From positions 1 through 28,695 of the forward strand of contig JAEUJW010000051.1 of NCBI GenBank assembly GCA_016793465.1: a stretch of DNA of 28,695 nt, given 5' to 3'. Positions 16,311 to 25,100 of the stretch are shown here, piece after piece. Both the position numbers and the translations under genes were made by a program. Position 1 is the stretch's first letter; every line of letters begins with the position of its first letter. The stretch is from Myxococcales bacterium. Lineage in GTDB: Bacteria; Myxococcota; Polyangia; Nannocystales; Nannocystaceae. The notes under the pieces are model-generated. The model ran no database searches. It saw nothing but the letters and a program-made list of their open reading frames with translations, and was not told where the DNA came from.

Positions 16311-16969
16311 GAGCCGCAGTCTTGATAGATGATCGTCAGCGTCGACTGGGTGTCGCAGTAGTACAGCTCGCCGGTGAGGGTGCAGCAGCCGATCGCGTTG
16401 ACGGGGCCGTTCGCGTCGCTGCAGGCGCCGCCCTCGACGAGGCCGTCGGGGCACTGGATCGGGTCCATGCCCTCGGGGTCCTCGGCGCCGGGCGTCGCGC
16501 CGTCGGCGGCGCAGGCGTAGTACTTGTTGGTGGACTCCCAGCCGCACTGGCCGTAGGGCTCGCCGCCGGTGGTCTCGGGTTCGCCGGTCGACAGGGTCGA
16601 CTCCGAGGTCGCCGTCGTCGAGGTCGACGGGTCGCTCGCGTCGCTCGGGTCGCTCGGGTCGCTCGGGTCGGTGGTCGTCAGCGGCTCGGACGGCGAAGCG
16701 GTGGTCGACGTCGAGGTGGTCGAGTCGACGTCGGTGGTCGCGGGGGTGGTGGGCTCGCTCGACGGGTCGCTGCCGGGGCTCGACGAGGTGTCACCGGCGC
16801 TGGTCGGCGGATCGCCGCTGGCGGTGTCGCCGTCGTCGTCGTCGTCGTCGTCGGGGAAGCTGTCGGACAGGTTGTTGTTGGTGAGCCCGCCGGTCGGGGT
16901 GTTGCCGCCCTTGTCGCCGCAGGCGAGCGCCAGCGCGAGAGGGAGGAGGACGAGGGTCGTTCGGGTCAC
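16307..16969 (-). CDS. Eight-Cys lipoprotein B, paralogue of its upstream neighbour
   Basis: The protein is 220 aa. A type II signal peptide ends LALAC (Cys17). Residues about 20-140 are a low-complexity Asp/Ser/Thr/Pro linker with a seven-Asp run and DPSDPSDPSD repeats, presumably a stalk across the outer surface. The C-terminal ~75 residues are a compact domain starting YGQCGW, with eight cysteines including GCC and LYYC. Every cysteine aligns with the neighbouring paralogue, suggesting four disulfides. I know no named family for it. The GTG start at 16969 shares GTGA with the stop of the upstream paralogue. Probably surface-exposed; function unknown. Confidence 0.82.
   Translation of the reverse strand: MTRTTLVLLPLALALACGDKGGNTPTGGLTNNNLSDSFPDDDDDDDGDTASGDPPTSAGDTSSSPGSDPSSEPTTPATTDVDSTTSTSTTASPSEPLTTTDPSDPSDPSDASDPSTSTTATSESTLSTGEPETTGGEPYGQCGWESTNKYYACAADGATPGAEDPEGMDPIQCPDGLVEGGACSDANGPVNAIGCCTLTGELYYCDTQSTLTIIYQDCGS
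16631..16670. repeat. 9-base tandem repeats encoding DPS
   Basis: Near-perfect GTCGCTCGG units run in tandem and encode the Asp-Pro-Ser repeats of lipoprotein B. They lie in the flexible linker, where changes in copy number would keep the reading frame. Confidence 0.75.
16831..16852. repeat. CGT trinucleotide run encoding poly-Asp
   Basis: About seven consecutive CGT units on the plus strand encode a run of seven aspartates in lipoprotein B. Being a triplet run, slippage would change linker length without a frameshift. Confidence 0.85.
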
Positions 16970-17628
16970 GCGCCGCACTCCTGCTTGACGATGAAGTTGC
17001 CCTGGCTGGTGCAGTAGTAGAGCGTGCCGCCGGGGGCGCAGCAGCCGACGTTCTTGACCGGGCCGGTCTGCTCGTTGCAGTCGGCGCCCTCCTGCAGGCC
17101 GTCGGCGCAGGCGATCGGGTCGATGCCCTGCGGGTCGGCGGCGCCCGGGCTGCCGCCGGCGTCGGCGCAGTCGTAGAAGTTGTTCTGCGCGCTCCACCCG
17201 CACTGGCCGTAGGTCGGATCGCCGCCGCTCGGGTCGCTCGAGTTGGTGGTGAGGGTCGGGTCGCTGCCGCCCTCGTCGGTCATCGGGGTGATGAACGCGG
17301 TCTCGGTCGGGTCGGGGCCGTTGGTCGGGTCGGCGGTCGGGTCGGTGGTGGCGCCGGTCGGGCTGGTGGCGCTGGTGGCGTTGGTGGCGCTGGCCTGGCC
17401 GCCGGTGGTGCCGTCGGTGATGTCGCCGGTGTCGGTGCCCGTGCCGGAGTTGCTCGCGGCGGCGCCGGTGGCGGTGAGGCCGACGGTCTCGCCGCCGCTG
17501 CCGTCGGTGGTGTCGGGATCGGTGGCGCCGGTCGGCTGGCTGGCGGAGGTCATCGGGCCGGAGGGGTCCTCCTTGCAGGCGACGAGCGCGAACGGGACGA
17601 GGGCGAGCAGCAGCGCGGTGCGGGTCAT
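16966..17628 (-). CDS. Eight-Cys lipoprotein A, first of a tandem pair
   Basis: The protein is 220 aa, the same length as its downstream paralogue. The signal peptide ends LVAC (Cys18). A Gly/Thr/Ser/Asp-rich linker covers about 20-145. The C-terminal domain begins YGQCGW, then has YDCAD, DPIACADGL, DCNE, GCC and LYYC, with eight cysteines in the same places as in lipoprotein B. A conserved GPV segment precedes GCC. ATG 17628 has a strong GGAAGG Shine-Dalgarno a few bases upstream, unlike the GTG of the second copy, so this gene likely leads the operon. The domains clearly share ancestry while the linkers have diverged freely. Function unknown; surface attachment inferred. Confidence 0.85.
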   Translation of the reverse strand: MTRTALLLALVPFALVACKEDPSGPMTSASQPTGATDPDTTDGSGGETVGLTATGAAASNSGTGTDTGDITDGTTGGQASATNATSATSPTGATTDPTADPTNGPDPTETAFITPMTDEGGSDPTLTTNSSDPSGGDPTYGQCGWSAQNNFYDCADAGGSPGAADPQGIDPIACADGLQEGADCNEQTGPVKNVGCCAPGGTLYYCTSQGNFIVKQECGA

Positions 17629-17663
17629 GACGGTCCTTCCTTGGCGGTCGATGGGGCGAGGGA

Positions 17664-18020
17664 TCAGCGGCGCAGCGGGGCGTCCGGGGCGGGGTGCGGG
17701 CTGCCGTAGAGGCGGGTCATCTCGTCGGCCATGCGCCCGGTGAGCTTGTAGCGCAGCATCTTCAGGTCGGCGACGAACGACCACAGCGGGTGCTTGAAGC
17801 TCGCCGGCTTGTTGTTCTCGACGAAGAAGTGGCCGACCCAGGCGAAGGCGTAGCCGATCAACATGCCGACGATCGGCAGCCACCAGCGACCCTGGGCGAT
17901 CGCCACGCCCATGAGGCACAGCGCGGTCGAGGTGCCGACGTAGTGGAGGCCGCGGTTGATCGGAGAGCGGTGCTCGCCGAGGTAGTACGGCCAGAATTCC
18001 GAGAAGCTGCGCGGGTTCAC
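17664..18020 (-). CDS. DUF962/Mpo1-like membrane protein
   Basis: The protein is 118 aa from the GTG at 18020. It contains FWPYYLGEHRSPINRGLHYVGTS, the hallmark of the DUF962 (YGL010w/Mpo1) family with conserved histidines, then two hydrophobic segments (TALCLMGVAIA; WLPIVGMLIGYAFAWVGHFFVENNKPASFKHP). The HFFxExNKPA motif is family-typical. Yeast Mpo1 is a dioxygenase in alpha-oxidation of 2-hydroxy fatty acids, and a similar iron-dependent role in lipid metabolism is possible for bacterial members but unproven. A TTG three codons upstream is an alternative start. It lies 35 bases before the lipoprotein A gene on the same strand and may be read through into it. Confidence 0.88.
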   Translation of the reverse strand: MNPRSFSEFWPYYLGEHRSPINRGLHYVGTSTALCLMGVAIAQGRWWLPIVGMLIGYAFAWVGHFFVENNKPASFKHPLWSFVADLKMLRYKLTGRMADEMTRLYGSPHPAPDAPLRR

Positions 18021-18120
18021 GGCGGCCAAGCTACCGCAATTCGAGCGCCGGCGGCCCGCGGGCGGCGGACCCCCGCGCCGGGGTTGCTCACGTCCGCGGA
18101 CGCGGCGGCGGGGGCCGGGC

Positions 18121-18825
18121 TCAGCGGGCGTGCACGAGGTCGGTGCGCACCGCGTACTTGACGCCGGAGGTGACCTCGGCGCCCTCGTGCAGCAGCAGGT
18201 GGTCGAAGACGACGGCGTCGCCGATCGGCGGGCGCACGGCGAAGCGCACGCGGTTGTCGAACTTGCGGGCGCGGCCGCGGCCGCGGCGGGCGTTGCGATC
18301 TTTCTCCTCGAAGAACCGGGTGGCGCCGTCGGCGAACTCGTCGCTGAGGTAGATCATCAGCGAGTAGCGGGTCTCGCCGGCGGGCACGGCGGTGCGCACG
18401 TCGACGTGGGGGGCGAAGCGCTGGCCGGGCTCGTAGCGGTACACGCGGAAGCGGGTGTTGACGGCGCGCACGGGCAGGCCCTCGTGGTGGGCGTCGACGA
18501 GGTGGCGCAGGCGCGGCCACAGGCCGGCGGCGAGCTCGGGGGCGTCGAGCACGACGCGGAGGTTGTTGCGGGCGGCGAGGTTGACGCGGTAGGTGTCGTC
18601 GCCGACGGCGAGGCCGGCGTGGGTGAAGCCGCGGGCGTCGGCGGCGGCGATCAGGCGCTTGCACTCCCGCACGGTCATGAGCCCGCGCAGCAGGTAGACG
18701 CCGGGCGCGAGGTCCTCGCGGCGCACGGCCGGCTCGACGGCGTCGAGGATCGGATCGGCGAGCGCGTGGGCCTCGGCCTTGAAGGTGGCCTCGCGGCGGA
18801 ACGAGGCGTGCACGCGGGTCCGCAC
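18121..18825 (-). CDS. 2-oxoglutarate/Fe(II) dioxygenase, prolyl 4-hydroxylase type
   Basis: The protein is 234 aa. The Fe(II) facial triad is His140 and Asp142 (FAPHVDV) with His213 (LLLHEGAEV). Lys223, ten residues after the distal His, is the usual 2-oxoglutarate-binding lysine of P4H-like enzymes. The core also shows RFRVYRYEPGQRF and SLMIYLSD, common to P4Hc domains. An unusual Arg-rich insert (EKDRNARRGRGRARKFDN) lies between the second Fe ligand and the distal His. The substrate is unknown: prolyl hydroxylation of proteins or a small molecule are both possible. The GTG start at 18825 is inferred; no Shine-Dalgarno is visible. It is divergent from pdxJ across only 48 bases. Confidence 0.88.
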   Translation of the reverse strand: MRTRVHASFRREATFKAEAHALADPILDAVEPAVRREDLAPGVYLLRGLMTVRECKRLIAAADARGFTHAGLAVGDDTYRVNLAARNNLRVVLDAPELAAGLWPRLRHLVDAHHEGLPVRAVNTRFRVYRYEPGQRFAPHVDVRTAVPAGETRYSLMIYLSDEFADGATRFFEEKDRNARRGRGRARKFDNRVRFAVRPPIGDAVVFDHLLLHEGAEVTSGVKYAVRTDLVHAR

Positions 18826-18873
18826 GCAAGGGAGGATAGCGGAGCGCGGCGCGGCTGTGTTAGAGCGGCGGGC

Positions 18874-19617
18874 ATGGTCAGGCTGAGCGTCAACGTCAAC
18901 AAGGTCGCCACCCTGCGGAACGCGCGCGGGGGGCAGGTGCCGGACCTGCTGCAGGCGGTGCGGGTGGTGCTGGCGGCCGGGTGCAGGGGCGTCACGGTCC
19001 ACCCGCGGGCCGACGAGCGGCACATCCGGCGCGCCGACGTGACGGAGATCGCGGGGCTGCTGGAGCCGCTGCGCGACACGGTCGAGTTCAACGTCGAGGG
19101 CGACCCGCGGCCCGACCTCATGGACCTGGTGTGCCAGCTGCGGCCGCACCAGTGCACGCTGGTGCCGGTGCACCCCGGCGAGATCACGAGCCAGGCGGGC
19201 TGGCCGGCGACCACCGACAAGGGCGAGCTCGGCAAGGTCGTCCGGCGGCTGCAGGCGGCGGGCGTGCGCGTGTCGGTGTTCGTCGACGCGCTCGACGAGC
19301 CGATCCGCTGGGCGGCCGCGCTGGGGGCCGAGCGCATCGAGCTGTACACCGAGCCGTTCGCGCACGCGTTCGCGGCCGGCCACGGCGAGCAGTCGTTCGA
19401 GCGCTTCGCGCGGGCGGCCGAGCTGGCCCACTCGCTCGGGCTCGGCATCAACGCCGGGCACGACCTCGACCTGGACAACCTGCCGCTGTTCGCCAGGCTG
19501 CCGCACCTCGACGAGGTGTCGATCGGCCACGCGCTGATCAGCCGGGCGCTGTTCAACGGGCTCGAGTCGGTGGTGCGCGAGTACCTCGCGGTGCTGTCGG
19601 CGAGCCGCGCGGGCTGA
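18874..19617 (+). CDS. pdxJ: Pyridoxine 5'-phosphate synthase PdxJ
   Basis: The protein is 247 aa, the normal PdxJ length. The N-terminal LSVNVNKVATLRNARGG is the family signature. TVHPRADERHIR carries His43 and Arg45, FNVEGDP carries the catalytic glutamate (about residue 75), and LGINAGHDLDLDNLP carries the second histidine. The enzyme condenses 3-amino-2-oxopropyl phosphate with 1-deoxy-xylulose 5-phosphate to make pyridoxine 5'-phosphate (DXP-dependent vitamin B6 route). ATG 18874 matches the family N-terminus; the much longer frame upstream is antisense to the oxygenase gene. A strong hairpin terminator follows the stop codon. Confidence 0.96.
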   Translation: MVRLSVNVNKVATLRNARGGQVPDLLQAVRVVLAAGCRGVTVHPRADERHIRRADVTEIAGLLEPLRDTVEFNVEGDPRPDLMDLVCQLRPHQCTLVPVHPGEITSQAGWPATTDKGELGKVVRRLQAAGVRVSVFVDALDEPIRWAAALGAERIELYTEPFAHAFAAGHGEQSFERFARAAELAHSLGLGINAGHDLDLDNLPLFARLPHLDEVSIGHALISRALFNGLESVVREYLAVLSASRAG

Positions 19618-19641
19618 CAGCGGACGCGCCGCGAGCGAAGA

Positions 19642-19685
19642 GGGGCGACGGCGCGGACCTGCCGCGTCGTCGCCCCCCGTTTGTC
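19642..19685. terminator. Bidirectional hairpin terminator between pdxJ and the coiled-coil operon
   Basis: A 15 bp stem (19642-19656 with 19662-19676, one G-T wobble) closes a 5 base loop ACCTG. On the plus strand it is followed by CCGTTTGT, and on the minus strand by TCTTCG. It sits between the convergent ends of pdxJ (19617) and the coiled-coil gene (19706), so it can serve both. Confidence 0.85.
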
Positions 19686-19705
19686 CGATCGACGGACGGG
19701 CGCGC

Positions 19706-20770
19706 TTACTTGGTCTTCTGGGCCGTCTTGGCCTGCTCGAGCGCGATCTCCTTGACGGCGGCGAACGACGTCGAGTTGCTGGCGCCGTCGATGGCCTTGA
19801 TGGCGAGGTCCTGGGCCTGCTTCAGGGCGTTGGACAGCTGCTTGCTGAGCTCGGTGAGCTGCTCGTTCTGCTTGGTGATGGTCTCCTCGAGCGCGTGGAC
19901 CTTCAGCTCGTAGACGCGGCGCTTGCCGTCGTTCTCCTTCTGCTGCAGGTCGGCGGCGATCTTGGCCTGGCGCTTGGCGATGCCGGTGCCCTCGGCCTCG
20001 GCCTTCTGGACGGCGGCCTCGAGGTCCTTCTGGAACGCGCCGGCCTTGCTCTTCAGGTCGGCGTACTCCTTCTCGCGGGCGGCGAGCTCCTTCTCGCGCT
20101 CGGCCCAGGCGCGGTCGCTGGTCTCCTTCAGGAGGTCGAGCTCGGCCTGCTGCTGCTTCTTGGCCTGGGCGAGGCCGTCGGCGTCGGCCTTGTGGCTGCG
20201 CTCGAGCTCGTAGGTGTACTCGTCGGCGCTGCGCTTGCGGGCGCGGGCGCCCGACTCCTCGCTCTCCTTGGCGGCGCGGGCGTGCTCCTCCTGCTCCTTC
20301 TTCCACGCGACCTTCTTGGCCTCGAGCTCGGCCTCGGCGGCGGCCTTGCGGGCGGCGAACACCTCGTCGGCGTTCTTCTGGGTGTCGAGGTAGCGGCGCA
20401 CGAGCTCACGCAGGGTGTCCTCGCCGACCTCGATGCCGTGGAGCTCGCGCAGGTGGACCTGGTGGCCGGTGATCTCGGCGTGCAGGTCGTCGAGGCGGGT
20501 GGCCTCGCCGAGCAGCTGCTGCTGCAGGCCGCCGACCGACTCGCCGAGGCGAGCGCGGATGCCGGCGAGGTCGCGGATGATGGTCTCGATGTTGGCGGGG
20601 CCTTGGGACACGTGGAGCTCCTCGGAGTCGTCGGGATCGGACGGGGGGGCGGCGGGCGAGCCGGCGGACGCGGGGGCGCCCTGGAGCTGCTTCAGCTCCC
20701 TGGCCAGCTCGTTGTAGGCCTTCAGGATGTCTTGTTTGGTGCTGCGGTTGGTGAAGGTCTTGATCGACAT
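19706..20770 (-). CDS. Coiled-coil protein B, paralogue of its upstream neighbour
   Basis: The protein is 354 aa with no signal peptide or membrane segment. A short N-terminal helix is followed by a Pro/Ser/Asp-rich break (about 30-55). From about 60 onward it is a long charged coiled coil rich in Glu, Lys, Ala and Gln. Landmarks shared with coiled-coil A are IETIIRDL near 61, YTYELER in mid-protein, WAEREKEL, and a C-terminal VYELKVHALEE...QLTELSKQLSNALKQAQDLAIKAIDGAS. It has an extra ~25 residue tail. A GGAGG Shine-Dalgarno lies 9 bases before ATG 20770. I know no named family. Rod-like cytoskeletal or scaffold function is an inference from sequence type only. Confidence 0.85.
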   Translation of the reverse strand: MSIKTFTNRSTKQDILKAYNELARELKQLQGAPASAGSPAAPPSDPDDSEELHVSQGPANIETIIRDLAGIRARLGESVGGLQQQLLGEATRLDDLHAEITGHQVHLRELHGIEVGEDTLRELVRRYLDTQKNADEVFAARKAAAEAELEAKKVAWKKEQEEHARAAKESEESGARARKRSADEYTYELERSHKADADGLAQAKKQQQAELDLLKETSDRAWAEREKELAAREKEYADLKSKAGAFQKDLEAAVQKAEAEGTGIAKRQAKIAADLQQKENDGKRRVYELKVHALEETITKQNEQLTELSKQLSNALKQAQDLAIKAIDGASNSTSFAAVKEIALEQAKTAQKTK

Positions 20771-20788
20771 GGGCGTGGTCCTCCGGGC

Positions 20789-21778
20789 TCACTTCTTGCC
20801 AGACGTGCCTTCGATGGCCTTGTGGGCGAGGTTCTGCGTCTGATCGAGCGCGGTGGCGAGCTGCTTCTGCAGGTCGGCGAGCTGGGCGACCTGGCGCTGG
20901 ATGCGTTCCTCGAGGCTCTTCAGCTTGAGCTCGTAGACCTCGACGTTGGCGGCGGTCTCCTTCTCGAGCAGCTCCGCCTCGAACTTGGCCTCGGCGGCGA
21001 CCTTGGTGATGGTCTTCTCGCGGGCCTTCTTGGCGGCCTCGTCGAGCTCCTTGGGGATGCCCTCGACCTTGGCGCGCAGCGCCTCGATCTCGGCCTTGGC
21101 GGCGCCGAGGACCTTCTCGCGCTCGCCCCAGTTCTTGTCCTTGGCGGCGCCGGACTCGGACAGGCCGCGCTCGAGCAGGCGCTTCTTCTCGGCGAACTCG
21201 TCGGCGAGGAGCTTGCGCTGGCGCTCGATCTCGTAGGCGTACTGCTCCTCCTTGCCCTTGCGCTCGCGGGCGAGGGCGGCGTCGGCCTCGGCGAGGGCGG
21301 CGGCGCGGTCGGACTGCTCCTTGGCCCAGGCGTCGCGCTGCTTGCCGATCTTGTCGTCGAGCTCGCGGGCGTCGGCGCCGGTCTTGTCCTCGAGGGTCTG
21401 GATCTTCTTCTTGTGGTCCTGGATCAGGATCTCGAGCGCCTCGGCGGCGACCCGCGTGCTGCGCAGGTCGGACAGGCGGCGGGTCTCGGAGGCGATGGCG
21501 TGGCGCAGCTCGCCGAGCTTGTCGAACTCGGCCTGCAGCTTGTCGGCGAACCCGTCGACCGCGCCGCCGAGGTTGACCTGCATGTCGGCGAGCGTCTTGA
21601 TGATGCTCTCGACGGTGTAGCCGGCGGCGCGCTCGACGATCTCGCGGGCCTTGGCCTGCTCGGCGGCCTCGGCCTTGGTGGCGACGGGGGCGGGGCCGTG
21701 GCCGAGCGCCTGCAGCAGGGGGGCGAAGGTCTTCAGCACTTCGTCGCGGGACATCGGGGTGTTCAAGCTGGTTGTCAC
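20789..21778 (-). CDS. Coiled-coil protein A, first of a tandem pair
   Basis: The protein is about 329 aa with no signal peptide. A ~50 residue N-terminal region is followed by VESIIKTLADMQ, then long Glu/Lys/Ala-rich coiled coil with YAYEIERQRK, WGEREKVL, and a C-terminal VYELKLKSLEE...QLADLQKQLATALDQTQNLAHKAIEGTS. These landmarks occur in the same order in coiled-coil B 18 bases downstream. An ATG at 21784 directly abuts AGGAG, leaving no spacing, whereas the in-frame GTG at 21778 has AGGAG at an ideal 6 bases. I therefore favour 21778; 21754 (ATG) is another option. It is divergent from the A2M gene. The annotation as a cytoskeletal-like rod is inference. Confidence 0.85.
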   Translation of the reverse strand: MTTSLNTPMSRDEVLKTFAPLLQALGHGPAPVATKAEAAEQAKAREIVERAAGYTVESIIKTLADMQVNLGGAVDGFADKLQAEFDKLGELRHAIASETRRLSDLRSTRVAAEALEILIQDHKKKIQTLEDKTGADARELDDKIGKQRDAWAKEQSDRAAALAEADAALARERKGKEEQYAYEIERQRKLLADEFAEKKRLLERGLSESGAAKDKNWGEREKVLGAAKAEIEALRAKVEGIPKELDEAAKKAREKTITKVAAEAKFEAELLEKETAANVEVYELKLKSLEERIQRQVAQLADLQKQLATALDQTQNLAHKAIEGTSGKK

Positions 21779-21784
21779 GTTCAT

Positions 21785-22107
21785 CTCCTGGCGAGGGGGC
21801 CACGCGCCCGCTCGCGCGAGTCGTCTATCGGTCAGCGTGGTTGGGGGGACACCGGTGCGCGGAAACGCGGCGCACGACGGAACGAGGGCACTCTATCAGC
21901 CAATCCTGGTCCATGGGAGATCATGCGCGTCGCGGGCGGTTCCGTGCGAGGCGAGCGGCGGGACGTTGCAGGTGCACGCTCCGTCACGCGGTGAACGACG
22001 TGCATCGTCCTCCGCGGCCCTGAATGCATTGCCACCTGAACACCGCTCGCGGGTTCGCGCGAGCGGCGGTGGACCGGTCCGCGGAGGTGTGCCAGCATCG
22101 CGCCGCC
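21785..22107. promoter_or_regulatory. Divergent intergenic region, coiled-coil operon / A2M
   Basis: These 323 bases hold no convincing gene and must carry promoters for both flanking units. On the minus strand TGGC (21902-21899) and TGC (21890-21888) are spaced so that GG and GC stand 10 bases apart, like a sigma54 -24/-12 element about 110 bases before the coiled-coil start. The upstream half of the consensus fits poorly. I see no good sigma70 promoter for A2M. An ATG at 22024 is in frame with A2M but precedes a non-signal-like stretch. Confidence 0.35.
22043..22066. repeat. Inverted repeat in the A2M 5' leader
   Basis: A perfect 9 bp stem (CCGCTCGCG with CGCGAGCGG) surrounds a 6 base loop and ends 41 bases before the A2M start codon. 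A separate 10-base palindrome, GGACCGGTCC, lies at 22071-22080. It could be an operator or a leader hairpin; there is no T-run. Confidence 0.55.
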
Positions 22108-25100
22108 ATGCGCCGCCTCTCCCGACTCTCCCTCGGCTCCGCCTCGCTGTCCGTGCTCTCGCTGATGCTGGCGGCCACGGGCTGCACGTCGACGACTCCG
22201 CCGCCGCCGGTCGACAACGCCGAGTCGCAGCGCGAGGCGCCGCGGCTCGACCTGTGGGCAGGCGTGCCGCCGATCGAGGCCGAGGCCGGGGACATCGCCG
22301 CCGAGCTGCTGCCGGTGCCGGGCCCGCAGCCGCCGCCGAGCGTGTCGCAGAAGGTCGAGCTGCCGTTCCCTCCGCCGGCGCCGCCGAGCAAGCAGACGCA
22401 GGACCGGGCCGACGACGGGCCGCTGCAGGTGCTGCGCACGAGCCCGACCGAGAAGGAGCCGGGCCAGGTCGGGGCGGTCTCCGCGGTGTTCAACCACGCG
22501 ATGGTGCCGCTGGCCTCGGTCGACGACCTCAAGCTGCAGCGCTCGCCGCTGGCGATCAGCCCCCAGCCGCCGGGGCGCTTCCGCTGGCTCGGCACGCAGA
22601 TGATCGCGTTCGAACCCGCGGGGCGCATGCCGTTCTCGACCACGTACACGGCGACCGTCGCGGCCGGCGAGACGGCCACCGACGGGGCCGCGCTGGCCAA
22701 GCCGGTGTCGTGGCAGTTCTCGACGCCGCTGCTGGCGATCGAGTCGGCGCAGCCGTCGGAGTACGACCAGGCCGAGCTCGAGCCGACGGTCATCGTGCGC
22801 TTCAACCAGGACGTCCAGGCCGACGCGCTGGTGGCGGCGCTGCGGCTCGCCGGGGGCGGGGACCAGGTCGCGGTGTCGGCGGTGCCGCAGGCGCAGTGGA
22901 GCTCGCTGCCCGAGCCGCACCGCAGCGCCGCCATGGCCGGCCGGGCCGAGCGCACGCTCGTGCTGAAGCCGCAGGGCCAGCTGCGGCCAGACACGCAGTA
23001 CACGCTGACGATCCCGCCGGGCGCGTACGGCGAGGGGCCGAACCCCAGCAAGGCGCTGACGACCAAGTTCCGCACGTACCCGCCGCTGCGGCTGACGGCG
23101 CCGAACTGCAAGGACCCGTACGCCTACAGCTGCACCGCCTCGGGCGTCACCATCGAGGCCAGCACGCCGGTGGTCGACGATCCGGAGCTGGCCCAGAAGG
23201 TGCGCGTCAGCCCGGCGGTCGAGGACCTCGAGGTCTCGGGCGGCGGCGGCATCACGCTCGGCGGGAAGTTCCGCGGGCTCGGCACCTACACGATCGAGGT
23301 CGACGCCGGCGTGCGCGACGTCTACGGCCAGACCCTGCAGCGGCCGTGGCGCGGCACGGTGACGCTGCGGCCGCTCGACCCGGCGCTGCAGATCGACGGG
23401 GTCACGCGCGACCCGGTGGTGCTCGAGCCGTCGCACCGCGGGGTGCTCGACCTGAAGGCCACCGGCCTGACCGACGTCGAGGTGCGCTCGTACGCGTTCG
23501 GGCCCGACGCGCTGCGCGCCACCCTGCAGCAGCGCAGCGGCTACTACGACGAGGAGTGGATGCCGCTGCTGCCGGAGAGCAGCGCCAAGAGCTTCGCGGT
23601 CTCGCAGTCGCGGGCGGAGACCATGACGCTGCCGCTGGCGACCCGCGAGATGGGCGTGGGGCCCGGCAACTTCCTGCTGGTCGGGGCGCGCTCGAACAAG
23701 GTCGGCGACTACGACTGGAAGTACCGCCTGAACCTCAACTACCTCGTCGAGGTCACGCGCCTCGGGGTGACGGCGGCGCTCGACGGCGACAGCGGGGTCG
23801 TGCTGGTCACCGACATCGAGACCGGCGAGCCGCTGCAGGGCGTGCAGCTCGGGCTGTGGGAGGTCGGGCGCGACGCGCCGGAGTGGAGCGGCACGAGCGA
23901 CGCCAGCGGCGCGGCGACGCTGACCCACGGGCGCATGAACAACCAGCCGTTCATCCTGGCGCGGCTGCAGGGCGACGCGGCCTACGTGCCGCTGCACAGC
24001 CCGATCGACGGCTCGTGGTCGTCGTGGCAGTACGACAGCGGCGAGACCGAGCCGCGGGCGTTCTTCTATACCGAGCGCGAGCCGCACAAGCCGGGCGAGA
24101 CGGTCCACCTGTCGGGCGTGCTGCGCGAGGAGACGCGCGGGCCGCAGGGCGGGGTGCAGATGTACCGCGCCGACATCGAGGCCGACTACGTGGTCAACGG
24201 GCCGCGCGGGCACGAGGTCGCCAAGGGCAAGGCCAAGATCACGCCGTTCGGGACGTTCAGCGTCGACATCCCGATCCCGGCGGACAGCGACCTCGGCAGC
24301 TACGGGTTCCGCCTCGAGATGCCGTCGGGCATCTTCGCCGGCGCGCGCACGTTCTACCACTCGTTCGCGGTCGAGGAGTACCGCACGCCGGAGTTCGAGG
24401 TGAAGGTCGCGCGCGAGTCGGAGGCGACGCTGGTCTACGGCGACACGCTGGCGGCCGAGGTGCGGGCCAACTACCTCCACGGCGCGCCGATGGTCGGCGC
24501 CGCGGTGTCGTACACGCTGCGGCGCAGCGACACCAGCTTCCGCCCGCCGGGCTCGGAGAACGAGGCGTTCTCGTTCGGGCCCAACCCGGTGCCGACGTGG
24601 TGGCGCCCGTACTACGGGCCCTACGGCGGGTTCGGCGGCGGCGACGTGCTCGTCAAGCAGGGCGCCGGCGAGACCGACGCGAGCGGCGAGTTCGCGGTCA
24701 GCCACCTGCTGCAGGCCAGGGAGCAGCCGTGGGGCGTCAAGCCGCCGCTCGCGCCCGCGAAGGAGGAGGACAAGAAGGGCCCGCCGGACCCGCCGCCGAG
24801 CGGCACGTACACGCTCGAGGCGCAGGTCACCGATCAGAACCGCCAGGCGATCGCCGGCCGCCAGAGCTTCGTGGTCCACCCGGCCAGCGAGTACGCGGGC
24901 GTGCGCACCGATCGCAGCGTGTACAAGGAGGGCGAGACGGCCCGCATCGAGGCGGTGGTGGTCGACGTCGCCGGCGCGCGGGTCAAGGACCGCGCGGTCA
25001 AGGTCTCGCTGGTCCGCAGCGAGACCAAGCGGACGGCGGTCGAGGACAAGGGCAAGTGGTCGTACAAGTACGAGACGGCCGACGTCAGCGTGGGCGGCTG

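Noticed and set aside
18130..18873. Longer pdxJ start at 18130
   Set aside because: The extra 248 residues are antisense to the oxygenase and Gly/Val-rich without homology. The PdxJ signature begins right after the ATG at 18874.
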